DNA from: DAOUEO01 sp963763495
GTDB taxonomy: Bacteria > Chloroflexota > Dehalococcoidia > DSTF01 > JALHUB01
NCBI GenBank assembly: GCA_963763495.1
Contig: CAVXOY010000007.1
Span: 31,280-95,279, forward strand
Reading direction: 5' to 3'
Length of the DNA: 64,000 nucleotides
A model generated the notes under the pieces. The model worked only from the letters and a program-made list of their open reading frames with translations. It was not told the origin of the DNA and did not search any database. How positions within the stretch are numbered: the stretch's first letter is position 1; each line of letters opens with the position of its first letter. Below, piece after piece: positions 17,330 through 25,862 of the stretch. The position numbers and the translations under genes are program-made.

Positions 17330-20077
17330 CTAAGAGCAGCCGCTCGTGCTGCCGCAGTTCTCACAGCGATAGCACGTCCCGCTGCGCGTCATGATCCAGC
17401 CGCAGTTCATGCACACCGGCGCGTCTTCCTGCCCGTTGTGGCCGCCGTTCTTCCCGTTCGCCTCAATCACGAACTGCCCCTGCTGTCCGTACCCAGCGGC
17501 CAGGCGCGTCCGCACCTCCTCGCTCAAGATGCCCAGCTCCGCCTTCTCGTCATCGCTCAGGAACACCGAACCCAGCCAGCGGAAGACGTAGTCGACGACC
17601 GACTGCGCTACCGGTATCTCCCGGTTCTGGGTGCGGCCGGCCGGCTCGAAGCGCATGTGGCTGAACTTGTTCACCAGGTCCGTCAGCGGTACCCCGTACT
17701 GGAGGGTCAGCGAGATCGATGTCGCGAAGGCGTCCATCATCCCTGAGATCGTGCTCCCCTCCTTCGCCATCGTGATGAATATCTCGCCCGGCGACCCGTC
17801 CTCGTAGCTGCCGACGGTTATGTACCCCTCGTGCCCCTCGATGAAGAACTTGTGGGTGATCGACTGCCGCGTGTCGGGGAGCCGCCGCCGCACCGGCTTG
17901 GCGGGCGGGCTCTTGCCGCCCTTGTCCGTGCTCACCGGCTGCGCCCGCTTCGACCCGTCGCGGTAGACGGCGATCGCCTTCAGCCCCTGCCGCCAGGCCT
18001 CCGTGAACGCATCCATCACCTCCTCGACGCCGACGTCGTTGGGCAGGTTCACCGTCTTCGAGATCGCCCCCGAGATGAACGGTTGCACAGCGCCCATCAT
18101 GCGGATGTGCCCCATGGGGCCGATGCAGCGCGTCCCCTTGCCCGGCATGAGGGCGCAGTCGAACACCGCCAGGTGCTCCTCCTTCAGATGAGGCGCCCCC
18201 TCGATGAGCCCTTCCTGGTCGACATAAGCTACGATCTCGTCCACCTGCTCCCGGCTGTACCCCAGCCTGTGGAGGGCCAGCGGCACGGTTCGGTTGACCA
18301 TCTTGATCATGCCGCCGCCGACCAGCCGCTTGTAGCTCACCAGGGCGATGTCCGGCTCGATCCCCGTCGTGTCGCAGTCCATCATGAAGGCTATCGTCCC
18401 TGTGGGGGCCAGCACCGACGCCTGGGCGTTGCGGTAGCCGTGCGCCTTGCCCAGGCGGAGCGCCCCTTCCCAAGCGTCGCGGGCAGCGTTCAGCAGCTCT
18501 TCCGGCACCAGCGCCTCGTCGATTCTGTCCACCGCCTGCCGGTGCATCTCGATGACGCCCAGCATCGCCTCGCGGTTTCGCTCGTACTCGGCGAAGGGGC
18601 CCATCCGCGCCGCCAGTAGGGCGGAGGTGGCGTAGGCGTGCCCCGTCATGAGGGCCGTGACGGCGCCGGCGTAGGCGCGGCCGGCGTCCGAGTCGTAGGG
18701 CAGCCCCAGCGACATCAGCAGCGCCCCCAGATTGGCGAAGCCCAGGCCCAGTGCCCGATACCTGTCTGCGTTCTCCGCGATCCTCTCCGTCGGATAGCCG
18801 GCGTTGCTGACGATGATCTCCTGGGCGGTGATCACGACCGCGATCGCCTGCCGGAACGACTCCATGTCAAACTGCCCATTCTCATCGAGAAACTTGCCCA
18901 GATTGAGTGAGGCTAGATTGCACGCCGAGTCGTCCACGTGCATGTACTCGGAGCAGGGGTTGGAGGCGTTGATGCGCCCGCTGTTGGGGCACGTGTGCCA
19001 GCTATTGATAACTGTATCGAACTGCATACCGGGGTCGCCGCACTGCCAGGCCGCTTCCGCGATCCGGCGCAGGATATCGCGTGCCCGCGTCGTCTCCAGC
19101 GTTCTGCCGTTGGTGACTGCCCGCAGCGTCCATTCCCGGTCTTCGGTGGCCGCTTCCATAAACTGGTCCGTCGCCCGCACCGAGTTGTTGGCGTTCTGGA
19201 ACTGGATCGATGTCCACGCCTCTCCGTCCAGCGACAGGTCGTAGCCCGCGTCCCCCAGGGCGTACGCCTTGTGCTCCTCCTTCGACTTGCACTCGATGAA
19301 CTCGATGATGTCGGGGTGGTCGGCGTTCAGGATCACCATCTTCGCCGCCCGTCGCGTCTTGCCCCCCGACTTGATCGACCCGGCAATCGCGTCGGCGCCC
19401 CGCATGAACGACACCGGCCCTGACGCCAGCCCGCCCGTCGATAGCGCCTCCCGCGACGAGCGCAGCGCTGACAGATTGACCCCTGACCCGGAGCCGCCCT
19501 TGAAGATCATCCCTTCCGTCCGGCACCAGTCGAGGATCGAGTCCATCGTGTCCTGCACCGACAGAATGAAGCAGGCGGAGCACTGCGGCTTCTCCTCCAC
19601 ACCCACGTTGAACCAGACAGGGCTGTTGAACGCCGCCTTTTGAAAGAGAATCAGATGAGTCAGCTCGTCGGCGAAGACCTGCGCCTCCTCCTCGCCTGTG
19701 AAGTAGCCGTCCTTGCAGCCCCAGTCCCTGATCGCTCCCACCACGCGGTCGATAAGCTGGCGCACGCTCGCCTCGCGCTTTATCTCCCCCTGCTCGTGGT
19801 GGACGACCGTCTCTGCCACCAGCGGGCCGCGGAAATACTTGGAAGCGACCACGTTTGTCGCCCTCTGCGACCACTCCTTCGGGATCTCTACGTCCTTCTG
19901 CTCGAAGACCGTCTTCCCGTCCTCGGCTATGATCGCGGCGCTTCGCTTCTCCCATTCCACCTCGTCGTAGGGGTGGACGTCTGGCCGCGTGAAGTGGCGT
20001 TTTATCTGTAATCCTGCCGCTGAGGACGAAGCCTCTGTAAGCGTTGTCATGGGGTCGTAGTCCTTTCCTACCCGCAT
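17330..20077 (-). CDS. nrdJ: Vitamin B12-dependent ribonucleotide reductase, long copy (nrdJ2)
   Basis: An intact 915-residue class II reductase. The first redox cysteine is in CSACFIL (Cys166/169), the glycine loop FKGGSGSGVNLS follows, and the radical-cysteine motif is NPCSE at 373-377, differing from NPCGE of the shorter copy. Other marks are APTGTIAFMMDCDTTGIEPD, GHIRMMGAVQPFISGAISKTVNLP and a C-terminal zinc ribbon (CMNCGW...CYRCENCGSTSGC). No N-terminal ATP cone is visible. The start at 20077 has GGGAGGG with good spacing; an ATG at 20050 is possible. It follows the 96-residue protein by 113 bp. The two copies are clearly different enzymes, not a recent duplication. Confidence 0.95.
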   Translation of the reverse strand: MRVGKDYDPMTTLTEASSSAAGLQIKRHFTRPDVHPYDEVEWEKRSAAIIAEDGKTVFEQKDVEIPKEWSQRATNVVASKYFRGPLVAETVVHHEQGEIKREASVRQLIDRVVGAIRDWGCKDGYFTGEEEAQVFADELTHLILFQKAAFNSPVWFNVGVEEKPQCSACFILSVQDTMDSILDWCRTEGMIFKGGSGSGVNLSALRSSREALSTGGLASGPVSFMRGADAIAGSIKSGGKTRRAAKMVILNADHPDIIEFIECKSKEEHKAYALGDAGYDLSLDGEAWTSIQFQNANNSVRATDQFMEAATEDREWTLRAVTNGRTLETTRARDILRRIAEAAWQCGDPGMQFDTVINSWHTCPNSGRINASNPCSEYMHVDDSACNLASLNLGKFLDENGQFDMESFRQAIAVVITAQEIIVSNAGYPTERIAENADRYRALGLGFANLGALLMSLGLPYDSDAGRAYAGAVTALMTGHAYATSALLAARMGPFAEYERNREAMLGVIEMHRQAVDRIDEALVPEELLNAARDAWEGALRLGKAHGYRNAQASVLAPTGTIAFMMDCDTTGIEPDIALVSYKRLVGGGMIKMVNRTVPLALHRLGYSREQVDEIVAYVDQEGLIEGAPHLKEEHLAVFDCALMPGKGTRCIGPMGHIRMMGAVQPFISGAISKTVNLPNDVGVEEVMDAFTEAWRQGLKAIAVYRDGSKRAQPVSTDKGGKSPPAKPVRRRLPDTRQSITHKFFIEGHEGYITVGSYEDGSPGEIFITMAKEGSTISGMMDAFATSISLTLQYGVPLTDLVNKFSHMRFEPAGRTQNREIPVAQSVVDYVFRWLGSVFLSDDEKAELGILSEEVRTRLAAGYGQQGQFVIEANGKNGGHNGQEDAPVCMNCGWIMTRSGTCYRCENCGSTSGCS

Positions 20078-20190
20078 CCGTTCCCTCCCCAGAACCGTGC
20101 CAAGTCCGGGTTCAGCGCTTGCCTTGGGGACGCTCTAGAGAGAGGACACCGCCGGGGAATGCCCCAGCGGCGTCGTTATGCTAATCCCTG

Positions 20191-20481
20191 CTATCGAGAC
20201 GTGAGGAAGTTTTGCGCCTCCTGTCGCTCCAGGTAGTGCAGCCGGTAGATCGGCTGACACCCGCCGTCCGTGCTGTATAGGCGGAACTTCATGTACCGGC
20301 TGCTGAGCTCCAGCATTTTGCCGTCATCCAGTTCCAGGAACAGGGGGCCCATCTCCTTATCGATCAAGCCGGTGTCGACGAAGGGTCGCAGTGTGACCTC
20401 TTGGCGCTCCTCGTTGATCTCGTAAGCGCCTGTGGCCACTGTCTCCTTTTCTCCGTTCAGCACTCTGCACTGACTGGACAA
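20191..20481 (-). CDS. Conserved-looking 96-residue protein of unknown function
   Basis: No family recognised. The protein is polar and probably cytoplasmic, mostly predicted beta strands: TGAYEINEERQEVTLRPFVD, GPLFLELDDGKMLELSSRYMKFRLYS. It has two cysteines (residues 5 and 75, the latter in STDGGCQPIYRLHYLERQ). The upstream sequence (revcomp of 20482-20495) gives GGAAAGGGGGGCG, a good ribosome site. It sits between nrdR and nrdJ2 in the same direction, so a role linked to nucleotide reduction is possible but is only inferred from context. Confidence 0.6.
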   Translation of the reverse strand: MSSQCRVLNGEKETVATGAYEINEERQEVTLRPFVDTGLIDKEMGPLFLELDDGKMLELSSRYMKFRLYSTDGGCQPIYRLHYLERQEAQNFLTSR

Positions 20482-20511
20482 TTCGCCCCCCTTTCCAAGC
20501 CGTGCTCTGCT

Positions 20512-21171
20512 CTAGGTTAGGTTTTCTTGGGCCGCCCCATCAGTCCGACGAAGGGGCACATCCTTTCGCCCCACCGACAGTTGATGAGACGGCCCTCCTC
20601 TGCCTGTGAGTTGCCTCTGACGTGTTCCCCTGTGGCGAAGGGGACGCCAGACGGCTGGTCGAGTCAAGCCCCCCAACTCCTCCTCCGGTATCAAAGACGG
20701 TTGCTGACCCGATCCCGCTCCCGACTGGGCCTCCTCCAGCGCCTCCACCTCATCCTTAAGAGCCTCCAGGTCGGCGAACTCGCGGTAGACGCTCGCAAAA
20801 CGGATATAGGCGATGTGGTCCAGGTCCCGCAGTTGCTCCATCACCATCTCGCCGATCTGCTCGCTCGATACCTCCGCCAGCCCTTGTTCATTCAGCGCTG
20901 TCTCGATGCTGTCCACCACCGCCTCCAGCGTGCCCAACGCTAGGGGACGCTTCTCGCAGGCCTTGCGTATCCCCAACAGCAACTTCTCGCGCGTGAACTC
21001 CTCGCGGCGGCCGTCCTTCTTCGCCACCAGCAGGCCCGTCACCTGGGCGCGTTCGTAGGTCGTGAACCGCTCGCCGCAGGAGATGCACTCGCGGCGGCGG
21101 CGCACTCCGTCCTCCGCGTCCCGCGAGTCGATTACCTTCGAGTCCTCAAAGCCGCAATAAGGGCAGTGCAT
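20512..21171 (-). CDS. nrdR: Transcriptional repressor NrdR with C-terminal extension
   Basis: Represses ribonucleotide reductase genes according to ATP/dATP. The zinc ribbon MHCPYCGFEDSKVIDSRD...RRRRECISCGERFTTYE covers residues 1-45, followed by the ATP cone (VAKKDGRREEFTREKLLLGIRKACEKRP) and the helical end to about 150. A tail of 60-70 residues follows, unlike normal NrdR (about 150-170). From about 20680 a neighbouring frame ending at 20517 has much stronger G/C third-position bias and reads GLDQPSGVPFATGEHV...INCRWGERMCPFVGLM, so the true tail probably uses that frame after a one-base error. The start has GAAGGGGA just before it. It heads the reductase group and is likely self-regulated. 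Confidence 0.93.
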   Translation of the reverse strand: MHCPYCGFEDSKVIDSRDAEDGVRRRRECISCGERFTTYERAQVTGLLVAKKDGRREEFTREKLLLGIRKACEKRPLALGTLEAVVDSIETALNEQGLAEVSSEQIGEMVMEQLRDLDHIAYIRFASVYREFADLEALKDEVEALEEAQSGAGSGQQPSLIPEEELGGLTRPAVWRPLRHRGTRQRQLTGRGGPSHQLSVGRKDVPLRRTDGAAQENLT

Positions 21172-21250
21172 TCCCCTTCGTCACTCCCGGTGTCTTGGAA
21201 AACCCGACACCTGCAGGAATAGCCGTGACGGCTAGTTTCCAGACAGCCCA

Positions 21251-21303
21251 AGATTAGACACAACATATTGACTTGTCAAGGGGTTAATGCCCATATATTG
21301 TGG
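21251..21303 (-). promoter_or_regulatory. nrdR promoter with two NrdR boxes
   Basis: Minus strand: TTGACA (21279-21274), 17-bp spacer, TAATCT (21256-21251). One NrdR-box-like 16-mer (21258-21273, plus strand ACACAACATATTGACT) fills the spacer. A second (21288-21303, TGCCCATATATTGTGG) lies upstream of the -35, with starts 30 bp apart. Paired boxes about 30-31 bp apart match known NrdR operators. Bound NrdR should block the promoter. The leader (21172-21245) also holds a GGTGTC/GACACC hairpin. Confidence 0.75.
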
Positions 21304-21436
21304 TCAAGTTGCCAACTTGTTCTGTCAAGGGACGCAGATTCAGCCCCTGGCCGCCGCAATACTGGGCGAGTTCGACATAAGCTCAGGGGCTGTGACAAAA
21401 TGCTCCGCGCATTCCCAAGAAAAATGGGAAAATGCG

Positions 21437-21474
21437 ACCGCGGGCGGTGCATCTCCCTAAACACCGCCCGCGGT
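21437..21474 (-). terminator. Terminator after ftsZ
   Basis: A 13-bp perfect stem (21437-21449 / 21462-21474, ACCGCGGGCGGTG) with a 12-base loop. On the minus strand it is followed by CGCATTTTCCCATTTTT, so it should end the cell-wall operon before the nrdR promoter. The remaining bases of the 404-bp gap 21172-21575 show no gene. Confidence 0.7.
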
Positions 21475-21575
21475 TCCCGTCCCGCGTAGGGGACATCTTA
21501 CAATTCCCGGTCTCCGCCGGGGACTTGATTGCTCGGCTGGACAGATACCTCCTTTCTACCTAAAGATTAGCTTCC

Positions 21576-22649
21576 TCACCGCAGCGAAACCGTGCGGCGG
21601 AGAAAGGTCGGAAGGTCGGTGTCGGCGACGTTCTGCATCGCCGACGCTTGTACTCGTATCTGCCGTATCCGTTGGTCCCTATCCAGCGTCTGACTCTCTG
21701 CCGGCGTGAAGCCGGTGGCGATGACCGTCACCTTTATCTCGTCTCCCAGCTCGGGGTCGGTCGCCGTCCCGAAGATGATCTCGGCGTCCGGGTCTACTAC
21801 CTCAGAGATCACCTGCGCCGCCAGGTTCAGCTCGTGCAGGCTCACCGTTCGCGAGCCCGTGACATTGAACAGCACCCCCTTCGCTCCCTCGATGCTGGTG
21901 TCGAGGAGGGGACTCGTGATCGCCGCTCGCGCCGCCTCTACGGCCCGGTTCTCGCCGCTGCCCCGGCCGATCGCGAGCAGGGCTGGTCCCGCCTCGCCCA
22001 TGATCTTGCGCACGTCGGCGAAGTCGAGGTTGATGTCGCCGGGAATGGTGATGACCTCTGAGATTCCCTGGATCGACTGGCGCAGCACCTCGTCGCCCAT
22101 CCGGAATGCCTCCGTGACCGTGACTTCCGAGCTGCACACGGCAAGCAGGCGGTCGTTGGGGATGACGATGAGGGTATCTACCTTATCCCGCAGGTGGGTG
22201 ATCCCCTCCTCTGCCTGGAAGCGCCGCTTGGCGCCCTCGAAGGCGAAAGGCTTGGTGACGATCCCGATAGCCAGCGCACCCGTCTCCCGTGCCACCTCTC
22301 CAACGATCGAAGAGGCGCCGGTGCCCGTGCCGCCGCCCATGCCGGCGGTGATGAACACCATCTCCGCCCCCTTCACGGCGTCGAAAAGCTCTTCCCGGCT
22401 CTCTTCCGCGGCGCGCAGCCCCTTCCCCGGGTCGCCGCCCACTCCCAGCCCCTTCGTCAGCCGGTCACCGATGCGGATCCGCATGTGGGCGTCCGTGTGC
22501 GCGAGGGCCTGGGCATCTGTGTTGACTGCTACCAGTTGCACCCCGCGAATGCTCTCTGCCATCATGCGGGTCACGGCGTTGCAGCCGCCGCCGCCCACCC
22601 CCACCACCTTGATGGGGGGGAGGTTGTCTAGGTCTTCTCTAGCTGTCAC
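21576..22649 (-). CDS. ftsZ: Cell division protein FtsZ
   Basis: The tubulin-like GTPase that forms the division ring. The glycine-rich start VVGVGGGGCNAVTRM (15-29) and the tubulin signature GGGTGTG (105-111) are intact, followed by IPNDRLL and GDINLDFADVRKIM (synergy/T7 loop). At 357 residues the disordered linker is short, and the protein ends LPTFLRRTVSLR, near the conserved membrane-partner peptide. The GTG start is supported by AAAGGAGG. Last gene of the division cluster, 59 bp after ftsA. Confidence 0.98.
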   Translation of the reverse strand: MTAREDLDNLPPIKVVGVGGGGCNAVTRMMAESIRGVQLVAVNTDAQALAHTDAHMRIRIGDRLTKGLGVGGDPGKGLRAAEESREELFDAVKGAEMVFITAGMGGGTGTGASSIVGEVARETGALAIGIVTKPFAFEGAKRRFQAEEGITHLRDKVDTLIVIPNDRLLAVCSSEVTVTEAFRMGDEVLRQSIQGISEVITIPGDINLDFADVRKIMGEAGPALLAIGRGSGENRAVEAARAAITSPLLDTSIEGAKGVLFNVTGSRTVSLHELNLAAQVISEVVDPDAEIIFGTATDPELGDEIKVTVIATGFTPAESQTLDRDQRIRQIRVQASAMQNVADTDLPTFLRRTVSLR

Positions 22650-22708
22650 CAGCGCCTCCTTTCATCAGGCTCAATCTCTTTGCTACAATCCACCCCGTCT
22701 GGTTCTGC

Positions 22709-23953
22709 CTATTCAGGCATAAGTACCTTCATGAACTGCCCGACCCGGCGTAGCCAGCCGCCGACCGCCAGACTGGGCCCGGTGCGCTGGCTTCCCACGA
22801 GCAGCTTGTTCTCCTTCAACGCCCACTGCAGCAGCCCAACGCTGGTGGAGTAGGCCGGGTCGCTCAGTGTCTCTGATAGTCCTTGCAGGCGTTGCGGCAG
22901 GCCTATTCGAACCGGCAGCCCGCTCACCTGCTCTGCCAGGAGGTCAAGCCCTTTCAGGTTGGCCGTCCCGCCGGTAAGGACGAGCCCCGCCGACATGATG
23001 TCGTCGTGGACACTGCGCTTGACCTCGCTGATCAGCATCTCCACGATCTCTTCACACCGCGCCTGCAGGATCTCGCATAGCCGACGTCGAGGAACCGATT
23101 TCTGTCGCTCCGACCCGAAGCAGTCCAGATCCACCGATTCGTCGGCGTCCACCATGCTGGGGATCGCGTGGCCGTAGCGCTCCTTTACCTCCTCAGCCAC
23201 CTGATAGGGGCAGCGCAGCCCGACCACTAGGTCCCGCGTCAGATGGTTGCCCCCCACCGGCAGCACGGAGGTGTGGAACACGCTCCCCTCCAAGTAGATC
23301 GCCAGACCCGTCGTTCCGCCGCCGATGTCTGCTACCACCACCCCCTGCTTCATCTCCTCCTCCTCCAGCACCGCCTCGCCGCTGGCCAGAGGCTCTAGGA
23401 TCAGGCTCTCCACCTCCACCATCGCCCCCTCTACGCACTTCGTGAGGTTCTGCATCGCGCTGACCGATGCCGTCACAATGTGCGTCTCTACATCCAACCG
23501 CTGGCCGTGCATCCCCAGCGGGTCGCTGACGCTGTCCTGTCCGTCCACGATGTAACGCCGCGGCACGGCATGCAGCACCTCGCGGTTCGAGGGTATGTTG
23601 ATTACCCTCGCGCCTTCGAGGACGCGCTCCACGTCGTCGTTGGATATCGGATGCTGCCGGTCGGGGATAGCCGCTATCCCCCGGCTGTTCAGCGATTGGA
23701 TGTGCGACCCCGCTATACCCACGTGCGCGGACAGGATGCGCGTCCCGCTCGACCGCTCCGCCTTACCCACCGAGTCACGGATCGACTCCGTTGCTTCGCG
23801 GATATTGTCCACCATCCCCCGGCTGAAGCCTCTGGCAGGGCATACCCCAACACCGAGCACCCGCAGAGAGGCGTCGTCAGTCACCTCTCCCACAACCGTG
23901 CATATCTTGGTCGTACCCACGTCAATCGAGGCGAAAGTCCCGTTCTTACCCAC
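22709..23953 (-). CDS. ftsA: Cell division protein FtsA
   Basis: Actin-like ATPase that anchors FtsZ to the membrane. Phosphate-binding loops ASIDVGTTKICTVVGEV (8-24) and VVADIGGGTTGLAIY, the SHIQSLNSRG 1C-domain segment, and LTGGTANLKGLDLLAEQ are visible. The C terminus WLRRVGQFMKVLMPE is a short amphipathic helix suitable for membrane targeting. The 414-residue length is usual. It lies between ftsQ and ftsZ in the standard order. Confidence 0.97.
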   Translation of the reverse strand: MGKNGTFASIDVGTTKICTVVGEVTDDASLRVLGVGVCPARGFSRGMVDNIREATESIRDSVGKAERSSGTRILSAHVGIAGSHIQSLNSRGIAAIPDRQHPISNDDVERVLEGARVINIPSNREVLHAVPRRYIVDGQDSVSDPLGMHGQRLDVETHIVTASVSAMQNLTKCVEGAMVEVESLILEPLASGEAVLEEEEMKQGVVVADIGGGTTGLAIYLEGSVFHTSVLPVGGNHLTRDLVVGLRCPYQVAEEVKERYGHAIPSMVDADESVDLDCFGSERQKSVPRRRLCEILQARCEEIVEMLISEVKRSVHDDIMSAGLVLTGGTANLKGLDLLAEQVSGLPVRIGLPQRLQGLSETLSDPAYSTSVGLLQWALKENKLLVGSQRTGPSLAVGGWLRRVGQFMKVLMPE

Positions 23954-24021
23954 CTTGGGTTCCTCCTTCCCGGACTTCTGGTTCGTCCCGCTGAGAGACT
24001 GCCTGCCTTCCCCGTCTTGGC

Positions 24022-24735
24022 CTACTGGAAAGACACGCTGTCCCCGAACCGGAGGTCCACGGCATGAACTTCTTGACCGCCCTTGCGCGCATTCTCCAAT
24101 AGCACGTAGAGGACGCTAATCTTGTAGTCGAGGTCGCGGTCGTCGCCGAACGTGGCCCGCAGGCCGCCTTCCAGCACCACCGTCAGCCCGCTGTGATCGC
24201 TGTACTCCAAGCCTGTCACCGGCCGGCCCAGAGAGCGCGGCGCCGACTCTATGAGCTGCCGCGCCAGCTCAACGGCGTGGACTTCGACCTGCTCGCCGGG
24301 CAGCCACCGCTGTTCGCTGTCGAGCTGCACGATCGTCGGCGCGCCCTCACCCGGCTGGTTGTTGTCGAGAACAAAGCCCTCGTCATCGATGACGTAGAGC
24401 TGGTCTCCCACCTGCCAGTAGCCCCAGGGCTGGCGCTCCATCACCTTGATGACCATCTCCCCCGGCCAGTGCCGCTCTATCGATACGTCCTTGATCATTG
24501 CTGTTTGAGAGAGACGTGCCTTTGCCTTGCCCGTATCTACCAAGAAGATGTTCTCGCCCTCGAGGCCGGAGGCGGCGGCCAGGGCTGCCGGGTCCAGGTT
24601 GTCGGCGCCCTTCACCGTCACCTTCTTGACCTCCATCAGCGGCGAGCTGAGCAGCAGCCAGCCGGCCGCGGCAATAGCGGCGAGCATCGCCACAGACCAG
24701 GAGGCGGTGCAACAGACGCCGGTACCTACCCTCAT
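24022..24735 (-). CDS. ftsQ: Cell division protein FtsQ/DivIB
   Basis: Bitopic divisome protein. It has one transmembrane helix (AMLAAIAAAGWLLL), then a POTRA domain starting with MEVKKVTVKGADNLDPAAL, and the beta domain typified by WPGEMVIKVMERQPWGYWQVGDQLYVIDDEGFVL. The frame is open to a GTG at 24873, but that would overlap ddl by 100 bp. I take the ATG at 24735 (MRVGTGVCC), which leaves a short cytoplasmic end. The basic residues just upstream of it (AKRTRPP) look coding, so a start inside the ddl end is possible. Confidence 0.88.
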   Translation of the reverse strand: MRVGTGVCCTASWSVAMLAAIAAAGWLLLSSPLMEVKKVTVKGADNLDPAALAAASGLEGENIFLVDTGKAKARLSQTAMIKDVSIERHWPGEMVIKVMERQPWGYWQVGDQLYVIDDEGFVLDNNQPGEGAPTIVQLDSEQRWLPGEQVEVHAVELARQLIESAPRSLGRPVTGLEYSDHSGLTVVLEGGLRATFGDDRDLDYKISVLYVLLENARKGGQEVHAVDLRFGDSVSFQ

Positions 24736-24773
24736 CTGCGGCGGACGCGTCCTCTTGGCGGCGTGGTCGATAG

Positions 24774-25862
24774 CTATGCCTGTGCAAACTGCTTCCTCTG
24801 CTCGAACCGCTCCTGTGCCAAATCGATCAGACGACTGATAAGTCCCGTGTAGGGCAGCCCAGCCACCTGCCACAGCCGTGGATACATACTGCCGGGCGTG
24901 AAGCCGGGTACCGTGTTCAACTCATCGACGAACACCTCGCCCGCCGGCGTCAAGAAGCAATCGACTCGTGCCATGCCCGCGCAATCAATCGCCCGGTAGG
25001 CGTCGATCGCCGTCTGCCGGACGCGCGACGCCACCTCCTCCGGTACCTTCGCCGGTGTTATCAACTCCGTCGATGGGTCCAGGTACTTGGCCGTGTAGTC
25101 ATAGAACTCCCGCTTGTAGCGGATCTCTCCCAGCCCCGACGCCTCCGGCTCGTCATTCCCCAGGATGGCGCACTCTATCTCGCGACACTCCACGCCCTTC
25201 TCGACGATCAGCTTCCGGTCGAAGCGGAATGCCTCTTCCATCGCCGCGCCCAGGTCCTCCCGCGAGCGCACTTTCGTGATACCCACGCTGCTGCCGCCGT
25301 TGCAGGGCTTGACGAATACGGGATACGGTATCTTCCCCTCAATCTCCGCCCTGATCGCCTCTGCTTCCTTCTCCCATCGCGTCTGTGTGACCACCACGAA
25401 GTCGACCACCGGCAGTCCCGCCGCCCACAACAGGCTCTTCATGAGTGCCTTGTCTAGCCCCACAGCGCTGGCTGCCACTCCTGCCCCTACGTAGGGAAGG
25501 TTGGATAGTTCCAGCAGCCCTTGGAGCGTGCCGTCCTCGCCGCCCGGGCCGTGGATCAGAGGGAAGGCCACGTCTATCATCGAGAACGCCAGCCATGCCG
25601 CCGCCCGCGCCATGAGCCCTTCACCTTCAGGGAGGCGAAGCGTCTTCTTGAAGGGCGCTGCTGGAGCTGCCATCTGCTCCCGCGTCTCCTCCGGCGTCAG
25701 CCAGGCGCCCATCTTGGTGACACCGATGGGCACCACCTCGAAGCGTTCCTTGTCGACTGCCGCCATCACGTGCTGCGCCGACACCACGGAGACCTCATGC
25801 TCGCCGGAAGCGCCCCCGAAGATGACGCCCAGCCGTAACCTCTGACCTTCACTCGTTGTCAT
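24774..25862 (-). CDS. ddl: D-alanine--D-alanine ligase
   Basis: ATP-grasp enzyme joining two D-Ala for the peptidoglycan stem. Visible marks are GVIFGGASGEHEVSVVSA at the start, PLIHGPGGEDGTLQGLLE, FVKPCNGGSSVGITKV, the omega-loop FYDYTAKYLDP, and the metal/ATP motif VDELNTVPGFTPGSMYP. The tyrosine-bearing YDYTAKY supports D-Ala-D-Ala rather than D-Ala-D-Lac specificity. I use the start MTTSEGQRL at 25862, which overlaps the murB end by 14 bp; an ATG at 25883 is also open. Confidence 0.95.
   Translation of the reverse strand: MTTSEGQRLRLGVIFGGASGEHEVSVVSAQHVMAAVDKERFEVVPIGVTKMGAWLTPEETREQMAAPAAPFKKTLRLPEGEGLMARAAAWLAFSMIDVAFPLIHGPGGEDGTLQGLLELSNLPYVGAGVAASAVGLDKALMKSLLWAAGLPVVDFVVVTQTRWEKEAEAIRAEIEGKIPYPVFVKPCNGGSSVGITKVRSREDLGAAMEEAFRFDRKLIVEKGVECREIECAILGNDEPEASGLGEIRYKREFYDYTAKYLDPSTELITPAKVPEEVASRVRQTAIDAYRAIDCAGMARVDCFLTPAGEVFVDELNTVPGFTPGSMYPRLWQVAGLPYTGLISRLIDLAQERFEQRKQFAQA

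Noticed and set aside
20078..20190. Possible cobalamin riboswitch before the B12-dependent reductase
   Set aside because: The 113-bp gap is too short and lacks a B12-box-like core; control is better explained by the NrdR boxes upstream of nrdR.
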